A DNA stretch of 64,000 bases from Inonotus obliquus (GCA_032164295.1 JAJHTX010000005.1:620001-684000), one strand, 5' to 3'. Shown: positions 34,001 to 46,746, numbered from the stretch's first letter. Program-made: numbers and translations. The notes: a model not told the origin generated them from the sequence alone.

Positions 34001-36368
34001 GCCGTAAGTGATCATGTCCTTACTGTTACTGGCTTTACTTATCTCTCTGCAGCCCATCAATCCAGATCTTTCGTCGTTCTTATGGGGTGCTTACAGGCTA
34101 GCCAGCGTGTTTTCATACCCGATGTCACAGAGCGCACCTCAAATATATTTGTCTGCTGTGTCGCTATGGTGCGGTGAATCACGTGTGGCAGATCACTATT
34201 CGGCGTTGTATCCATCCGTGCCCGTGCATCGCTACGGATCGAAACCGCCAGCGCAATGTATAAAGATCATCCATGGACTCGGGAGCCAGCTCGAGTCGTT
34301 CGCGTCTTCGCCAGATGGGAAACATGTCGTATCTGGTTCTGCCGATGGGACGCTCCGCGTTTGGGACACAGATACAGGCGAGCTCGTCTCGGGTCCGTTA
34401 ATGGGGCATACAGGCCGCGTTAATTCGGTCGCATTCTCGCCGGACGGCACGTGCGTTGTCTCTGGTTCCGTTGATAGAACGATCCGCATTTGGAACGCTG
34501 TCACTGGCGAGCTCATTTCTGGTATCAAAGGCCACGAAGGGGGAGTGTACTCGGTCGCATTTGTTCCGGGGGGAAAACGGATAGTATCCGGTTCCAGCGA
34601 CAACACTATCTGTGTTTGGGATGCGGACTCTGGCAAGCTCGTATCGGGTCCGTTTAAGGGGCATACGGGCACCGTTTATTCCGTCGCAGTTTCGCTGGAT
34701 GGAACGCGTGTTGTCTCTGGTTCCGCAGATGAAACCATCCGCATTTGGGACGCTGAAAGTGGCATGCCCATTTCAAAGCCGTTTAAAGGACACACGCAAG
34801 CAGTGATTTCAGTTGCGTTCTCACCGGATGGCAAATACGTTGTCTCTGGTTCTGAAGATGGAACGATCCGTGTTTGGAACATAGAGACTGGCGAACTCTG
34901 TAAGGCTCCCTTCGAAGGCGATATAGGTCCGGTCCGATCGGTCTCATTCTCGGTTGATGGGAGACGGCTCGTATCCGGTTCTGACGATAAGACGGTGCGC
35001 ATCTGGGATTCCAATACCGGAGACCTCGTCGCAGGTCCGTTTGAAGGACACACGGACGGAGTCACATCAGTCGCATTTTCGCTAGATGGGAAGCGAGTTA
35101 TCTCTGGTTCCATCGATTGCACAATCCGTATCTGGGATTCTGACAGTAGCGTAGTACCTTCCGGTCCTTTCAAGGGACACAAATCCACAATATCTGCAGT
35201 CAATTTTTCCGCAGACGGGAAACGAGCGGTTTCCGGCTATCGCGACGGGACAATGAACGTTTGGGACACTGAGACCTGTGAGCTCGTCTCGGATGCGTTT
35301 AAGGAGAGCACAGCCGAGATCATGTTAGTTGCGCTCTCACCAGATGGCGGATTCGTTGCGTCAGGTTCCGATGATGCGACATTCCATGTCTGGAATGCCA
35401 GCAGCGGCGAACTCGTGTCGGGTCCGTTCGAGGGCCATGCAAGGAAAGTTTCGTCATTCGCATTCTCTCCAGATGGGAATCGGATCGTATCTGGTTCTTG
35501 GGATAACACGATCCGTATTTGGAACGCAAAGACCGGTGAACTCGTCTCGGGCCCACTCGAGGGACATACAGACTTGGTCACATCAGTGGCATTCTCTCCA
35601 AATGGCAACCTCGTCGTCTCTGGGTCTGTGGATGGGACAATCCGCATTTGGAATGCTCTACGCGGCAAGCTCGTCTCCGGTCCCTTTCAAGGAGCATATG
35701 TGACATCAGTAGCATTCTCGCCGGACGGGGAGAAAGTCGTCTCTTGTTCTCGTGATATGACGATCAGCGTCTGGAATACCCACACTGGCAAGGTCGTTCT
35801 GGGTCCGTTGATAGGACACACAGACTGGGTTAACGCAGTCGCATTCTCGTTAGATGGGAAACGGATAGTCTCTGGTTCTGGGGATAAGACGGTCCGCGTC
35901 TGGGATGCGGTCAGTGGAAAGCTCGTCTGGGTTTTATTCGGTCACAGATACGCTGTGCTGTCTGTCGCATTTTCTCAAGACGGGAGGCACGTTCTCTCTG
36001 GTTCCTATTGGAATGGGACAATTCGAAAGTGGGATGTGGGCAGTGGCAAGGTCACATATAAGCAAGTCTCGCAGCGTTCGAAGAGTCTGCCCGCCGCCCC
36101 TGCTGCTTTCAGCAGAACTCTTGTCGTTAACAGAGACGCAGAAGGTTCAGGCTCGGTTTCGAATTGGAAGATGGAGGACGATGGCTGGATAGTTACCGAG
36201 AGAGGAGAACTGCTTACTTGGGTACCAGAAGACATGCGCAACAGCATTTGGGGACCTCGAAATACCGCCGTATTTGGTCGACAGTTTTCGACAAGGTATG
36301 ATTTCGCAAACGCGCCGTTGGGATTAAACTGGCACAAGGGCTTCCCTCGACTCAAAATGACGGGATGA
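31078..36368 (+). CDS. NLR/STAND protein: C2 - helical region - NACHT - 14 WD40 repeats
   Basis: About nine exons and about 1,600 residues. Exon 1 (MSEPDHCVLQ) splices over a 52-nt intron to VIRVTDIQKRPKDAKLYVQI, and the C2-like fold continues with PGWHDTFTL, FKVSLKTKRRFRDDLLGCAD. A helical region follows (ARLDVEAVEQSVEKIKASSE, VSYQYEADRKLVDTVEKMKT, LRKEMNSVLVLTVAKASDE). The NACHT domain starts with KRPRCLEGTRREYLGAIMDF. Walker A is GAAGSGKST (32642-32668), Walker B is VVILDALDECG, and VTSRPEGDI follows. A short linker exon (PINPDLSSFLWGAYRLASVF) leads to 14 WD40 units of about 43 residues (34290-36060), such as SVAFSPDGKYVVSGSEDGTI, enough for two seven-bladed propellers. Fungal NLRs act in self/non-self recognition and cell-death signalling; ligand and output here are unknown. 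Walker residues are intact. Confidence 0.9.
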
Positions 36369-36913
36369 CGGATAGAATACTACTCGATCTGTTTGTTGTT
36401 GAAAGCCTACCGCTGCACCAATTATTCGAATCGCTTCTGACTTTTTCATAACACGGAGTGCTTGAATCGTCTTGGTTCTAACGATCCATCCAATCTTTCT
36501 CTGAAAACGATGAAGACACACTCACGGATGGTTTGCAAACATCTTGAATAGTTCACGCTTTCCCCTGGGAGTACAAAGTAGGAATGGCTCAGCCATCTCT
36601 GACTTAAAGCAATGACATGTTCGTAAATAATACGAGGTAAATGGCAAGACAACTGGCGGCAGTTTATAGCTGGGAATACACGTGCATCACGGCGCCAAGA
36701 GAGTGGCTTCCGAGACAAGGAACTGATAATCCAATGATCGGCGTCTTATTCCCCTTCCTTGGCGCTCGTCATTTTTCCTAAGGCACTTGGGATACTTGGT
36801 CCGGTGTAAAACGCTTGTGTGTGCGGCGTCAGCTCAATACCTTGTCCATCCATGCTCTCGAGGTCTCGTCTTGCTCTTGCCTTTCTACTACCACCTCTAC
36901 CTCCGCCACCACC
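36369..36913. promoter_or_regulatory. Intergenic region between the NLR and phosphatase genes
   Basis: Non-coding. A CT-rich stretch (36840-36900, ctcttgcctttctactaccac) precedes the phosphatase ATG and probably marks its core promoter or leader. Confidence 0.35.
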
Positions 36914-39309
36914 ATGAGCAAAAATTCCGAAGGAAGAGTGCTTTGCGGACCGTTGGTTAGGTGCGGTTTTTATCTCATCGTCGTCAGTTCATATCTCGAG
37001 AAGGTGGACGCCACATGCTTTCGTATAGATATACGTACATGGACCACTCATCCTCTACTTGGAACGGTTCGATATTTGTCGTGACACGCGGTTCTTCTAC
37101 TGGTGTAGAAGCGCCTGCGCTCCGTGTGCAACCGGCGCTTAATGAAAGGCCAACTGCTGTAAACTTACTCTCAGAGAAGGATCGTACGTTCTGGAGGTTT
37201 AACGTTTCTGTTACATTAAGAGAGGGAGAGGATACAAAGATTGTTTACCGGCTTGGATTTCTACGATCGAACAGTGACCTTGCTCAGGATGATGATAAGG
37301 GGAAAGGAAGAGAAGGAGAGGAAAAGGGGGAGGAAGGCGAGACGAACGACCAGGTTGAAGAAACTCTTGTCGGAGAGAGGGAGTTCGCTTTCTGGGTCCC
37401 GGCGAAAGACGAAACTATGCGCATGCTCTTTCATTCATGCAATGGATACTCGTTAGGGGTAAAAGAGGGCACGTTTGCGGGACCAGTGCTTTGGAAGGAC
37501 GTTATGCGCGGTAAGTACATCCTTTCTTCCTTTGATTCGGCATGTTGTATATAATCGGTTGACGGTGTTGATCCGTAGTCCATGCCGAGCAGCCTTTGCA
37601 TGTACTGATCGGTGGCGGTGATCAGGTGAGAAGCAAACTCAAATCTCTCAGTCGTGACTTGAGTGGACTACAAGGGAATAGGTTTACTCGGACGCGGTGC
37701 GAACGGAAGGCCCTTTGAAAGGCTGGGCGGAGCATGAAGAACCTCGACGAAGGGCCAAGATGCCCTTGACGGATGAGCTCACACACGAGCTGGACGATTG
37801 GTAAACAGCTTCTCAGATGTGTCGATGGATAAATGCTGATATGTATTTTTTTGGCTTTTGAAGGTATTTTAAAAATTATAGTGATTGGTACAGTGCAGAG
37901 CCGTTCGCTGCTGTCGCCGCGTCTATTCCTGGTAAGTCATAGTTGCGTTACAATAGATTTGGTAATCTGATATGTGTACATGTAGCGCTGCAAATCTTTG
38001 ACGACCACGATATTATCGTAAGAGCTCCTTATTGTCCTTAGCAAGCCTGGACTAACCTCGTCCCCTTAGGATGGCTTTGGTTCGTACGAAGACAAGTGGA
38101 TGCGAGCGCCCATCTTCCTGGGAATCGGAGCTGTAGCTTGGAAGTACTACATGTTATTCCAGCAGCACACACCTCCGCAGGGCGAGGATCCCGAAGACCC
38201 TTCCTGGGTCCTTGGTACCCAAAAAGGACCCTACATTCGAGAATACTCGCGTTCTATTTGCACAACTCTAGGTAAACGCGTCGTCTTCTACGGATTAGAC
38301 TGCCGCGTCGATAGGACACTTGATCAGGTATGCTACGACAGCACCTACGACGCAATGTTCGCCCGTTTGAATAAGGAAGTTATCCGCGGACAGACGAATC
38401 ACCTGATCCTGCTATTAGGGGTGCCGATCGCCTACCCCCGCTTGGTCTGGCTGGAGTATCTGCTCAATGCGCATTTGCTCGTTACAGTCATCCGATGGCT
38501 CAATAAAACGTTCGGGGTCGCTGGTGGCCTGTTCAACAAGTTCGATGGATCGGCCGAGCTCCTCGATGATTTGAACGATCACTGGTGTTCACATACCCAC
38601 AAGAAGGAGCGGAACGCGTTTGTTCAGAGGCTCCAGCGCTTCTCTAAGGAAAAACAAGTGCGCGTGACCATATTGAGCGGAGACGTCCACCTTGCTGCTA
38701 TCGGACGGTTCTTCTCTAAGGCATCTCTAGGAATTCCGCAGGTGCGTACGTTTTCCGACATCCATTCCGTCGGCCGAGGCTCTGCGATTCTCGAGGGTGC
38801 TGACTCATGCTTAGAATAAGGACCCACGATACATGGTAAACATCGTTTCGAGTGCTATAACGAACACTCCGCCACCGAATGCTATAGCGAACTTGCTCGA
38901 TAAACGCAACAAGTTGCACCACCTCAATGAGGAAACGGACGAGAACCTTATGTCGCTATTCTATCAGAATCCAGACGGGAAAGTGAACAAGGTGAACCGC
39001 ACCACTTTGCCTGCGAGAAATTACTGTATCATAACGGAGCATGCGGGACTCGTCGGGCGCTTGGGGCGGAGAGGGGATGCACGGGCTATGGGGGAAGGCG
39101 AGTCGGGCAAGGAGGATGGAGAAGTGGGAGACATGATAGTTGCCCGCAACCAGACCGGTGGTGTGGACGACCCCTCGGCAGCAGCACCACAAAGCGGGAC
39201 AACGCGGAAGTTCGCTCTCGACGTCTGCATCCGCGCCGAAATCGATCCTAAGAGCGCCGAAGGGAAGACACTTGGTTACGGCTTTAGTGTTCCCGTTCTT
39301 GATGCCTGA
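36914..39309 (+). CDS. PhoD-like phosphatase (metallophosphatase, PhoD_2 type)
   Basis: Seven or eight exons and about 640 residues. The start MSKNSEGRVLCGPL splices to FISREGGRHMLSYRYTYMD and NGSIFVVT. A beta-rich N-terminal region carries an acidic Glu/Lys insertion near GKGREGEEKGEEGE. Catalytic-core motifs are GGGDQVYSD, then FDDHDIIDGFGSYEDKWM (metal-binding DDHDI), and SGDVHLAAIGRF near the end of the core. The late intron 38741-38820 joins GIPQ to DPRYMVNIVSSAITNTPP. The end is GKTLGYGFSVPVLDA. Enzymes of this type hydrolyse phosphomono- or diesters using a bimetal centre; no signal peptide is seen, so a cytosolic or nuclear site is likely. All metal-ligand motifs that I can recognise are present. 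Confidence 0.85.
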
Positions 39310-39742
39310 GGGAAACACTCCAGCTTTGTGAAGAAGCAATCCTTCTCCACTTGCCCTTGTTTCTGACCCCTCAATCCCCCTGAGAATAGCTCGTCGTGAC
39401 TTCGGTAATCTATGTATTGATACATTATTGGAGTCTTCACTTCTGTTAATACATTGCTTCTGATGACACTCACGTTGTTTTCCCATCCTGAGTTTGGCGA
39501 AATGTTCTCGAAAACAACAGCCACAATGCCTGTGAGCCAGAATCCTGGTCACAACAACAACACTATTCGGGCGGAGTTTTGCGATGCCCTGCCTTCGCTA
39601 TGTGTGAACAGCAGAAGAAGCAGAAGTGAAGTTAACTCCCAAGACTAGATGACCCGGATTAAGAGATGCGCTAGCAGAAAGTCCAAATTCTGATTAGGGA
39701 GGTGAGGTGAATTCATTTCAACTACAAAAAGCGCCTTGGAGA

Positions 39743-41011
39743 TTACACGCCACTGTAGCCCGTTTCGTCCCACAGCCGTTTCTGGCAATCCAATTTCCAT
39801 TCTGCCAAACCTTTTCTTTCCGGCACATTGGCTCCATTTTCAGGACGGGTGAATGAGCCGGATCGCATGCCAAGACCCCTCCTTCCAATGTTTGCAGAAA
39901 CACGTAGGGGTTCCAAAAGCGCCGTTCGCTCGTCAACACAACTTTCTTCCATATTAGTCATTAACGTAGAACGCGGGGTAGGGACCCCAAGCGCACTACC
40001 AGGGACCCAACCTTGCTTCTCCAAGAGCCGGTGACCTACATTCACTTCTGGGATAGGTACTGGAGGCGCTGAAGATGTAGAAGTCCGGTTTATATTATTG
40101 TCGAAGCTCGATAATCTGGTGGATGACATTCCTGGCGTTCTCGACGCCTCAGCCCATGCTGTAGGCACGCTCGCAGGGAAGGGGGGAATTCTGGTTCCAC
40201 GACTCGGAGAGGGGTAACTTGGACGTGAGTAAGGATGCAAAGCACGGCGTTTAGCCGATCGATCGATGTACTGTGAAGCTCCGGCTCCCTCCATAGTCTT
40301 GTTTGGCGCGTCTGAATGGCGAGATAGAAGATTCTTCCTCAAGAGCATCATAGCGGCCTTTGCATTGCGTTGCGGGGCTCTTGCCTTATCTTCTGCGATC
40401 TCAACGGAGTTCTTGTTTTGTTCGCCGCTAGCACTGCTTGACTTGGGAAAGAGAGGAACGTCGAGTTCGCCTTCTGAGCGACATTCATCGCACGGAAGGC
40501 CAGTAGGGTGCACATGGGCGATGAAAATTGTCCTTCCTATCGATATTTCATCCGAATGATGTAGTGCTCGAGGTTTACTGGCCTGCCTCTCAGGCGATAA
40601 CCGCGCGAAGGAAGTCTCCGAAGCAACGGCATCCAACTCGCGAATGTTTGTCCCACCTTCCCCGGTGTTGGGAGCAGGTCCAGAAGAACCGGATCTGATG
40701 AGTGTCCCGTGTTTAGACCCCATGTCGACAATAGCCCATTCTTTGCGTTCCCGATCCCAGAACAACGTCGCATGTAATTTTGAAACTTCCATGTCCTTGA
40801 GACGAATTCGCGGGATATCTTCAGAGCTAGACGCATCGCGCCCGATTTGAACTTCTTCGTATGCATCAAGAACAGCAACTCTCCTCTTTCGAGCGATCAC
40901 CGCAGACGATTTGACGACCAGTCTGAAGCATGTATGAGCCGGTGAAAGCGAGCAACCTTCAGACTCTACATCAGACCCGGGCCATTCAAGAGAAGGGTCG
41001 TAGCAATCCAT
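39743..41011 (-). CDS. FHA and G-patch domain protein (AGGF1-like)
   Basis: Single exon of 422 residues. The FHA domain spans about residues 45-175: VQIGRDASSSEDIPRIRL, MEVSKLHATLFWDRERKEW, DMGSKHGTLI, then SDEISIGRTIFIAHVHP. The middle is disordered and basic (RSAKRRALHPYSRPSYPSPS). The G-patch spans about residues 325-390: VGHRLLEKQGWVPGSALG ... NIGRRGLG, interrupted by a 35-residue insert (MTNMEESCVDERTALLEP). FHA plus G-patch in this order is the arrangement of human AGGF1 and fungal relatives, linked to RNA processing. FHA binds phosphothreonine; G-patches activate DEAH helicases. It is transcribed divergently from the XLF-like gene. Confidence 0.88.
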   Translation of the reverse strand: MDCYDPSLEWPGSDVESEGCSLSPAHTCFRLVVKSSAVIARKRRVAVLDAYEEVQIGRDASSSEDIPRIRLKDMEVSKLHATLFWDRERKEWAIVDMGSKHGTLIRSGSSGPAPNTGEGGTNIRELDAVASETSFARLSPERQASKPRALHHSDEISIGRTIFIAHVHPTGLPCDECRSEGELDVPLFPKSSSASGEQNKNSVEIAEDKARAPQRNAKAAMMLLRKNLLSRHSDAPNKTMEGAGASQYIDRSAKRRALHPYSRPSYPSPSRGTRIPPFPASVPTAWAEASRTPGMSSTRLSSFDNNINRTSTSSAPPVPIPEVNVGHRLLEKQGWVPGSALGVPTPRSTLMTNMEESCVDERTALLEPLRVSANIGRRGLGMRSGSFTRPENGANVPERKGLAEWKLDCQKRLWDETGYSGV

Positions 41012-41356
41012 GGTTCCATTTGGACTGAATCAGGGAGTGTGAAGACGTGGTCAAGGTCAGATTGAAGTACTACTACATAGTGATGTGTCAGTGGGAAGTC
41101 GATTTTGCTTACTAAGCGGGCTTCTGGCTATTACGTACGTTCTACTGGTTTGCTTTCAACTCTCACCCGAGTTCCTACTGTATCCCTTTTCAGTATCTTT
41201 GACTACCAGAAGAAGATAAAAACTACTCTGTTTAGCCACAAAAGTCACAAGGAACTCTACAATTTCAGAATTAACAATCCAGCGTTGAATTTTAATCGAC
41301 GTTAAGATCCGCCACAGCCACCAATCTTTTCTCCCTAACCCGGTACTTATCTTCTA
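41012..41356. promoter_or_regulatory. Bidirectional promoter between FHA/G-patch and XLF-like genes
   Basis: 345 bases separate the two divergent start codons. No specific operator seen. It contains AT-rich stretches and a CT-rich patch before the XLF ATG (ctttttctcccta-like, 41323-41337). Confidence 0.45.
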
Positions 41357-42933
41357 ATGGAAGAATTTACGGAGGTATGTACTGGGTCGCTTTTTGTCAG
41401 TATCGTGGCGTGAACTGACCCACTCAACGGAAAGGAACATTCCCGCGTGTTACAGACGAGAGAGTGGCTTGTGAAAGTTGACAACGCAAACTCAGTGCCA
41501 TATCTTTTCGTGAGTCCTCCTTCCCATTTTCTGGGTGCACTAACATTGAAGGAGACCATAAAACGGATTGTGCTTTCAGAAATTTGGGATATCTGACGAC
41601 AAGAATGTTTGTTTCATACTGTTAACCGACACGAAAACAGTTTGGACAGAAGGTCCGCTTTCAAACTATTTATCCAACTATCGTCTTCCCTTCTTCTAAC
41701 GCAACGCAGTATTGAGAAGAAGCCAGATTCTTCGTCGTTGGATACAATGCAACCCATCGTTACCTGCGGTGAATGGTGACGAGCCATTTTCTCGGCTTCG
41801 ATCTCTGGTACGGGACTTGCACACCCCCGGAGGTATTTCAGACGCAAACTTTGATATTGTCGAGTCTCGTGACGCGGTAAGTCTGTATGGTATAGCCGGT
41901 ATTACAACCGTCCTTTATTCCTACCCCATTTCCAGGACCTTGCGTTTGAGCTCGAATGTGATGGCTTCAAATGGCGATGGGACACATATATGCTGGGCCC
42001 CAAAACGTCTTCAGACGTCATATCAAAGCATTTGATCCTGCCGCTCATCAGCCTCGCCCATGTCTCGTTTTACTCCGCTGATCCCGTCAGTGAAATTGAA
42101 GAGGAAGATCTAGAAAAAGTATGTTTGTCAAAGTCACTTGCGGAAAATCTATGTCCAACTTTTGCGCCCCCATCTTTTTAGGCAGTTGACAAAATTTGCC
42201 GGACTGCTCGTCGCAGCGTTGACATTCACGTAAAACAAACCCTGGCTCGTCCTCGGATAGCAACAACCTTGCAGCGCATTTCGTCATCGTTTGGCCTCTT
42301 TCCTTCCCTACGTAAGTCAGCTTCTCCTCGTGTCGAGTTCTCAGTGTAACTATATCATGAACCTCAGCGCCAATCAAGTCTGAGGCGGAGAAGCCGGAAT
42401 TAGAAGGGCACCTTGCTGCACTTCGCGCTCAAACAAAGATTTCAGACGATGCTTCCCGCTCTGGCTCTGCGAGCGATAATAAGCTACACGAGGACGGTGC
42501 AAGTGCGGACACGCATCATTCTTCCGAACCTAATAGACCAGATGTAGAGGCAACATCTATTCAATCAACAAACGTCACCAATGCCGTTGATGCAGGTTCG
42601 GACACGCAGAGCGATAGTAACGACGAACAAGGCGCCCTACCAACGGCGAATGCATCGACGTCACAAGCATCGTCATCAAAGGCGCATACTGCGGCTACCA
42701 TGAGCCACCCACCTACTCCCCATCAGGCTTCTCGAGCGGAGGACTCAGACTCGGATTCACCTCCAGCCAAGAAAGCCAGAAGCAAACCTAAACCTATCAG
42801 CGACTCTGACTCGGATTCAGACTCGGCACGTAAGCGGCGCTCTCAGGGATCGCAGGGTACCAACGGTGGGGCACGTAGCACTGTCGGACGCGGAGTTAGG
42901 CAGCCGTTAAAAAGAGGGGGGAGGCGGTTTTGA
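41357..42933 (+). CDS. XLF/Cernunnos-like non-homologous end-joining factor
   Basis: About seven exons and about 390 residues. Exon 1 is tiny (MEEFTE). The head domain follows: EHSRVLQTREWLVKVDNANS, KFGISDDKNVCFILLTDTKT, VWTEGPLSNYLSNY, NPSLPAVNGDEPFSRLRSLV, then FELECDGFKWRWDTYML. A helical coiled-coil stalk includes SEIEEEDLEKAVDKICRTAR. The LLTDTKTVW and NPSL positions fit the XLF (PF09302) head. The C-terminal 150 residues are disordered, Ser/Asp-rich (SDSDSDSDSARKRRS), and end in a basic RQPLKRGGRRF. XLF bridges DNA ends with XRCC4-ligase IV and Ku. The terminal basic-aromatic end is in the place of the Ku-binding motif of known XLFs (inference). Confidence 0.72.
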
Positions 42934-45900
42934 GTAACGCGTCCCGCTTCAGCCCACAAGATGATTATCCGAAGCGGGACGTGAGTCCAACACCTATGTT
43001 CTATCATAGACCGTCACCTTTGCGTGCGATCATCTTAATGTGCCGTGCGAATGGTTCCGCTCTTTTCCCTCGCGCAAAAGAGTATTTACTCATACAACGT
43101 ATTCGCGCAACTTCGAAATTCTGTAGGGTCATGAATTGGCTAGTTGGCGGTTCGTCCCTGAACCAAAGGGCCTGCCGTACCATTAGAATCCACTAGGCAT
43201 TTGCCGAGGGCCACCTTGGACGCGGGTGAATGTTTCGGGTATATTGAATATTCCCCGTCGCACCTTATGAGATAGCTGTTGTAGTTTTGCTCTCACCTTA
43301 CCCCGCTGACGTTAGCTTCCACCTTCTCGAAGTGTGGATTCTCTTGAATCACCCTCGCTTCCGGTGCCAGTATTGCGATAACGCAATCTTTTGGCATGCG
43401 CTGTACAATAAAGCTGTCCTACCACTATTTGCTTGTGCGCCTGAGTTACTCAGGGTCAATAACAGCTGATTCGTTAGGGGTTTGAGGCCAAAAGGCGAAC
43501 AAATGGGTCATCTGAAGGCTATTGTTTATGTCCAACACAACATCGAAAGGGCAAGGAAACTGGGGTGAGATTGAGGACATGTGATACAGTGGGATTGTAT
43601 GCATGTAAGGAGGGGGATAGCGATTACAGAGCTAACTTATTGGTACACATTTGTTGTTTCAGGTTGGTATACGAGATACAGAACGTTTAAGAGCCTTGAA
43701 TCTGATCGATTGCGTGTGCGCGTCCGCCAGGAACATTCGCTAGAAGAACCCTAAGCACTTATAGACGCGCTTCTAGAAAAGTGATGCCGATGGATGAGGG
43801 GCGGTGCGAAATTGAAACCGCATGGTAGGGGAGAAGCGACGAAAGGCAAAGGCACCGCGAAGTTTCATCGATGGCGTGAACGAGATGCCTCCATACACAT
43901 GTCGCATTTGAACTGGAACATGTTTACAATACGGATATTATCTTCTTCCACCTGTGGAAATGTAAAGATGATCAATTGCGACGTATAAGAGACGGTAGCA
44001 GAATGAATAGTAAACGATACGGGAATTTGTATACCTTGGGACATGGACATTCCCGTGCATTCTTATGTTTGTGCTGGGAGCTACCCTTGCACTCTGTGGC
44101 ATTGCAATCCGTTTTTTCGCCGGAGTAGTATCGTATCACGGTATGCTATGATAGACATAAGATTTAGTAATTATCGCGGCATAAGAGCCGACAAGGACAA
44201 ACTTGGCAACCGCGATAATAATCACCGAAACTTCAATCAACAAGAGTCCACAAGTGATAGACTATCAGACAAAGGTGCAGATGATGAACGATCAACGCAC
44301 CATTCGTACTTGCACATTGGTGTGGTATTGAAAGGCGAAATGGAGAGATGAAGGCTCAGGGGGGACGAATCAGACAAGTGAAGATTAGTAGAGGATCAGA
44401 CGGAAAGAAAGGCGCAAAAGGATGGAGAGATGCACGGGAACCTTGAAGAGCAAGGAGCCCTTTATAGGCCCGGCCGACTGTGGCAGGGATAAAGAAAATA
44501 ATAATAACAGGCGCGTCATTAGCATTAGTACCGCGAGACCGTGACGCGGGGAGATCGTATCACGAGACCTGGTCGATGGCTGTGCATTCCATTCATCCTC
44601 ACCCGCGGCTACAACTTACAAGACAAGATACTCATCCTATAGGCAATCACCTTGCCTTTCAATCTACATCTTATAGAAGAGGTAATTGTAAAGATACTGG
44701 AGAGGATCGATAATACCACGGTGCCTTCGGACTGATAACTCGGTGCGCTCATAGGAGGAAGTCCGGCTCCGAGTCCGACTGGTAGTAGGAAACTCTGAGT
44801 CTATCTCTCTGATAACAGGAGCCTCACGATTGCATGTGAGTTGGGATTACGCTATCAATTAGCAATCCAGATTTTACGCTAACCACTTGGATGGCTCACT
44901 CAGGACAGCTCTCGCTCGGAGCTCAACGCAATCGACACCTCACTCTCCCGGTATCTCCCCGAAGGAATTGGATTGCCCGACTCTCCTAACCGGTGTAACT
45001 CCGTCCCATCAAATTTCTACTACACAAGACGTTAACGACCCTAAGTAGGCAGAGTTTACTTGGACAAAGTTCAATATGAATTTTTGCGCATGCAGAGTCG
45101 CATTGTGTGGAACGATGACCACGAGATTCGAGAGTCGAGAGAAGGGATGGATACCAAGACATTCTTACGATTTCATCACGAGGGCCAAGATATGACCGGT
45201 GGCATCGCACATTGCAGTCGGATGCACCGGCTGCTTTCTTCAGATCCATTCGGTCGAAACCGTGATACTGATACTGCGGGGTGTGCATCACTGAATACAA
45301 GTATATCGGGATCTTCGGCCAGAAGTTTTAGACGAATGGGGACAAGCAGGTGAGCTTTCAGAGCCCCCCAACTCACTTTGGGTATCACCTGCCCAACGAT
45401 GCCGAGTAGAAGCGTAAAACTCAACTTGCGTGAGGGCTTTTGTATTTACATGGGCCCACGATGCCACAAATACACAAGACTCAGGAAAGGAAAAGAATAG
45501 GGAAGCTTCCTCCTTCCTCCGAAATTGAAGAGATCATCGAAGAGATTCGCGCGCTGCAAACGAGGGGCCATATTGAATAGTATTACCATCATGGCATCCC
45601 CGGAGACTCTGATGGCGTACCTAATGACGTTCAAACAGGCACAAGCTCCCCTCAAAAGAATTGAATTTAAGGCTTGATCGACGTTGAGCATCAGGGGCAG
45701 GGGTGTAAAATATCGGTGGGTGTGGAATACCTAAAATATGCGATGCTCAATATCAAATCATATCGCCACAGGCCCTCGACTCTTCGCAAGTTCGATGTCT
45801 TCTGACTCTTCTTCCGACCTTCGTGCTCGTGCGATCTTCGGAACCACGAGTCCTTGGTTTTTCTTCTATCTATGAAGTACATAGTACGTACTATTCAAGA

Positions 45901-46746
45901 TTTCCAACCTTCTCCAACATAAGCTCATCGAATAAAGTGCATTATACTTTACAATCTTTTCTGCAAGGTGTAGAGTTATCCATTGTCTACCTCCGAGGAG
46001 TATTAATATTTAACTCCGAGTCCCGGTCAACAGATATGGCCCAAGGGCACGTACACATGGAAGAGAAGACGAAGGATTACAATGGCTCGGAGTTCCCCAC
46101 CTTCCAAGTTCCTCCGCGTGGCGCATACCGATGCCCGCAGTTTGCTTATCCCCATAAGCACAGCTCCAAAGTTATATCTCTTCCGAGAGTCCTCCGTTGC
46201 TTCCTTCAGGTCCTGTCTTTTTGTGTGCCACTCCTTCTGAGTTCTATGCTTCCTTCTGTAGCGACATTTCTTCATTGCCCACCGTCCTCTCCTCTCCAGT
46301 CTCTACTTTCGTTACTTTCTCTCCTGTTCGTAAGGACTCTGAGGAGCCTCTGGTGCGCTGCTTAAAAGGATGATCGATCGGTTCAAATGGACGAACTTTG
46401 CGTCAGACTGTAACTTTGCCTGTAAGCCATATGAAGAACTGAATCCGTAGAATATAAAGCTAGACCACTCCTCTGGCGTTGATATCATGTTGGAATCTGG
46501 ACAGAGATTCATGCGAATCTCAGGTTCTTGCTCTCATTCTCTGTCGTCAAAGAACGAATAAGACTAAGCTCAAACTTTTAAACATCAACCGTTGAAACAG
46601 GCTTTGGCACCAGAGAATAAGGGTAAACGTTCAAAGAGTGTCTGTGTATATTCGCATGTCCTATCGAATCTGCACTTATCTAAGTTAGATGAAAGCCGTT
46701 CTCTTGACGAGATCCGACAAGGCAGCAGACCAAGGAAAACGCCTGA
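42934..46746. other. Gene-poor 3.8-kb region
   Basis: No reading in either strand has a recognisable domain or joins into a gene. Short frames up to 180 codons (45823-46365, plus) are Ser/Leu-rich with no family features. No tRNA or repeat array found. It may hold non-coding RNA or old element remains. Confidence 0.45.

Noticed and set aside
34232..35668. Several minus-strand frames of 140-175 codons opposite the WD40 repeats
   Set aside because: They repeat with the WD40 period and are the complement of the repeat codons.
40266..40559. Plus-strand 97-codon frame with hydrophobic stretches
   Set aside because: Lies antisense within the intact single-exon FHA/G-patch gene.
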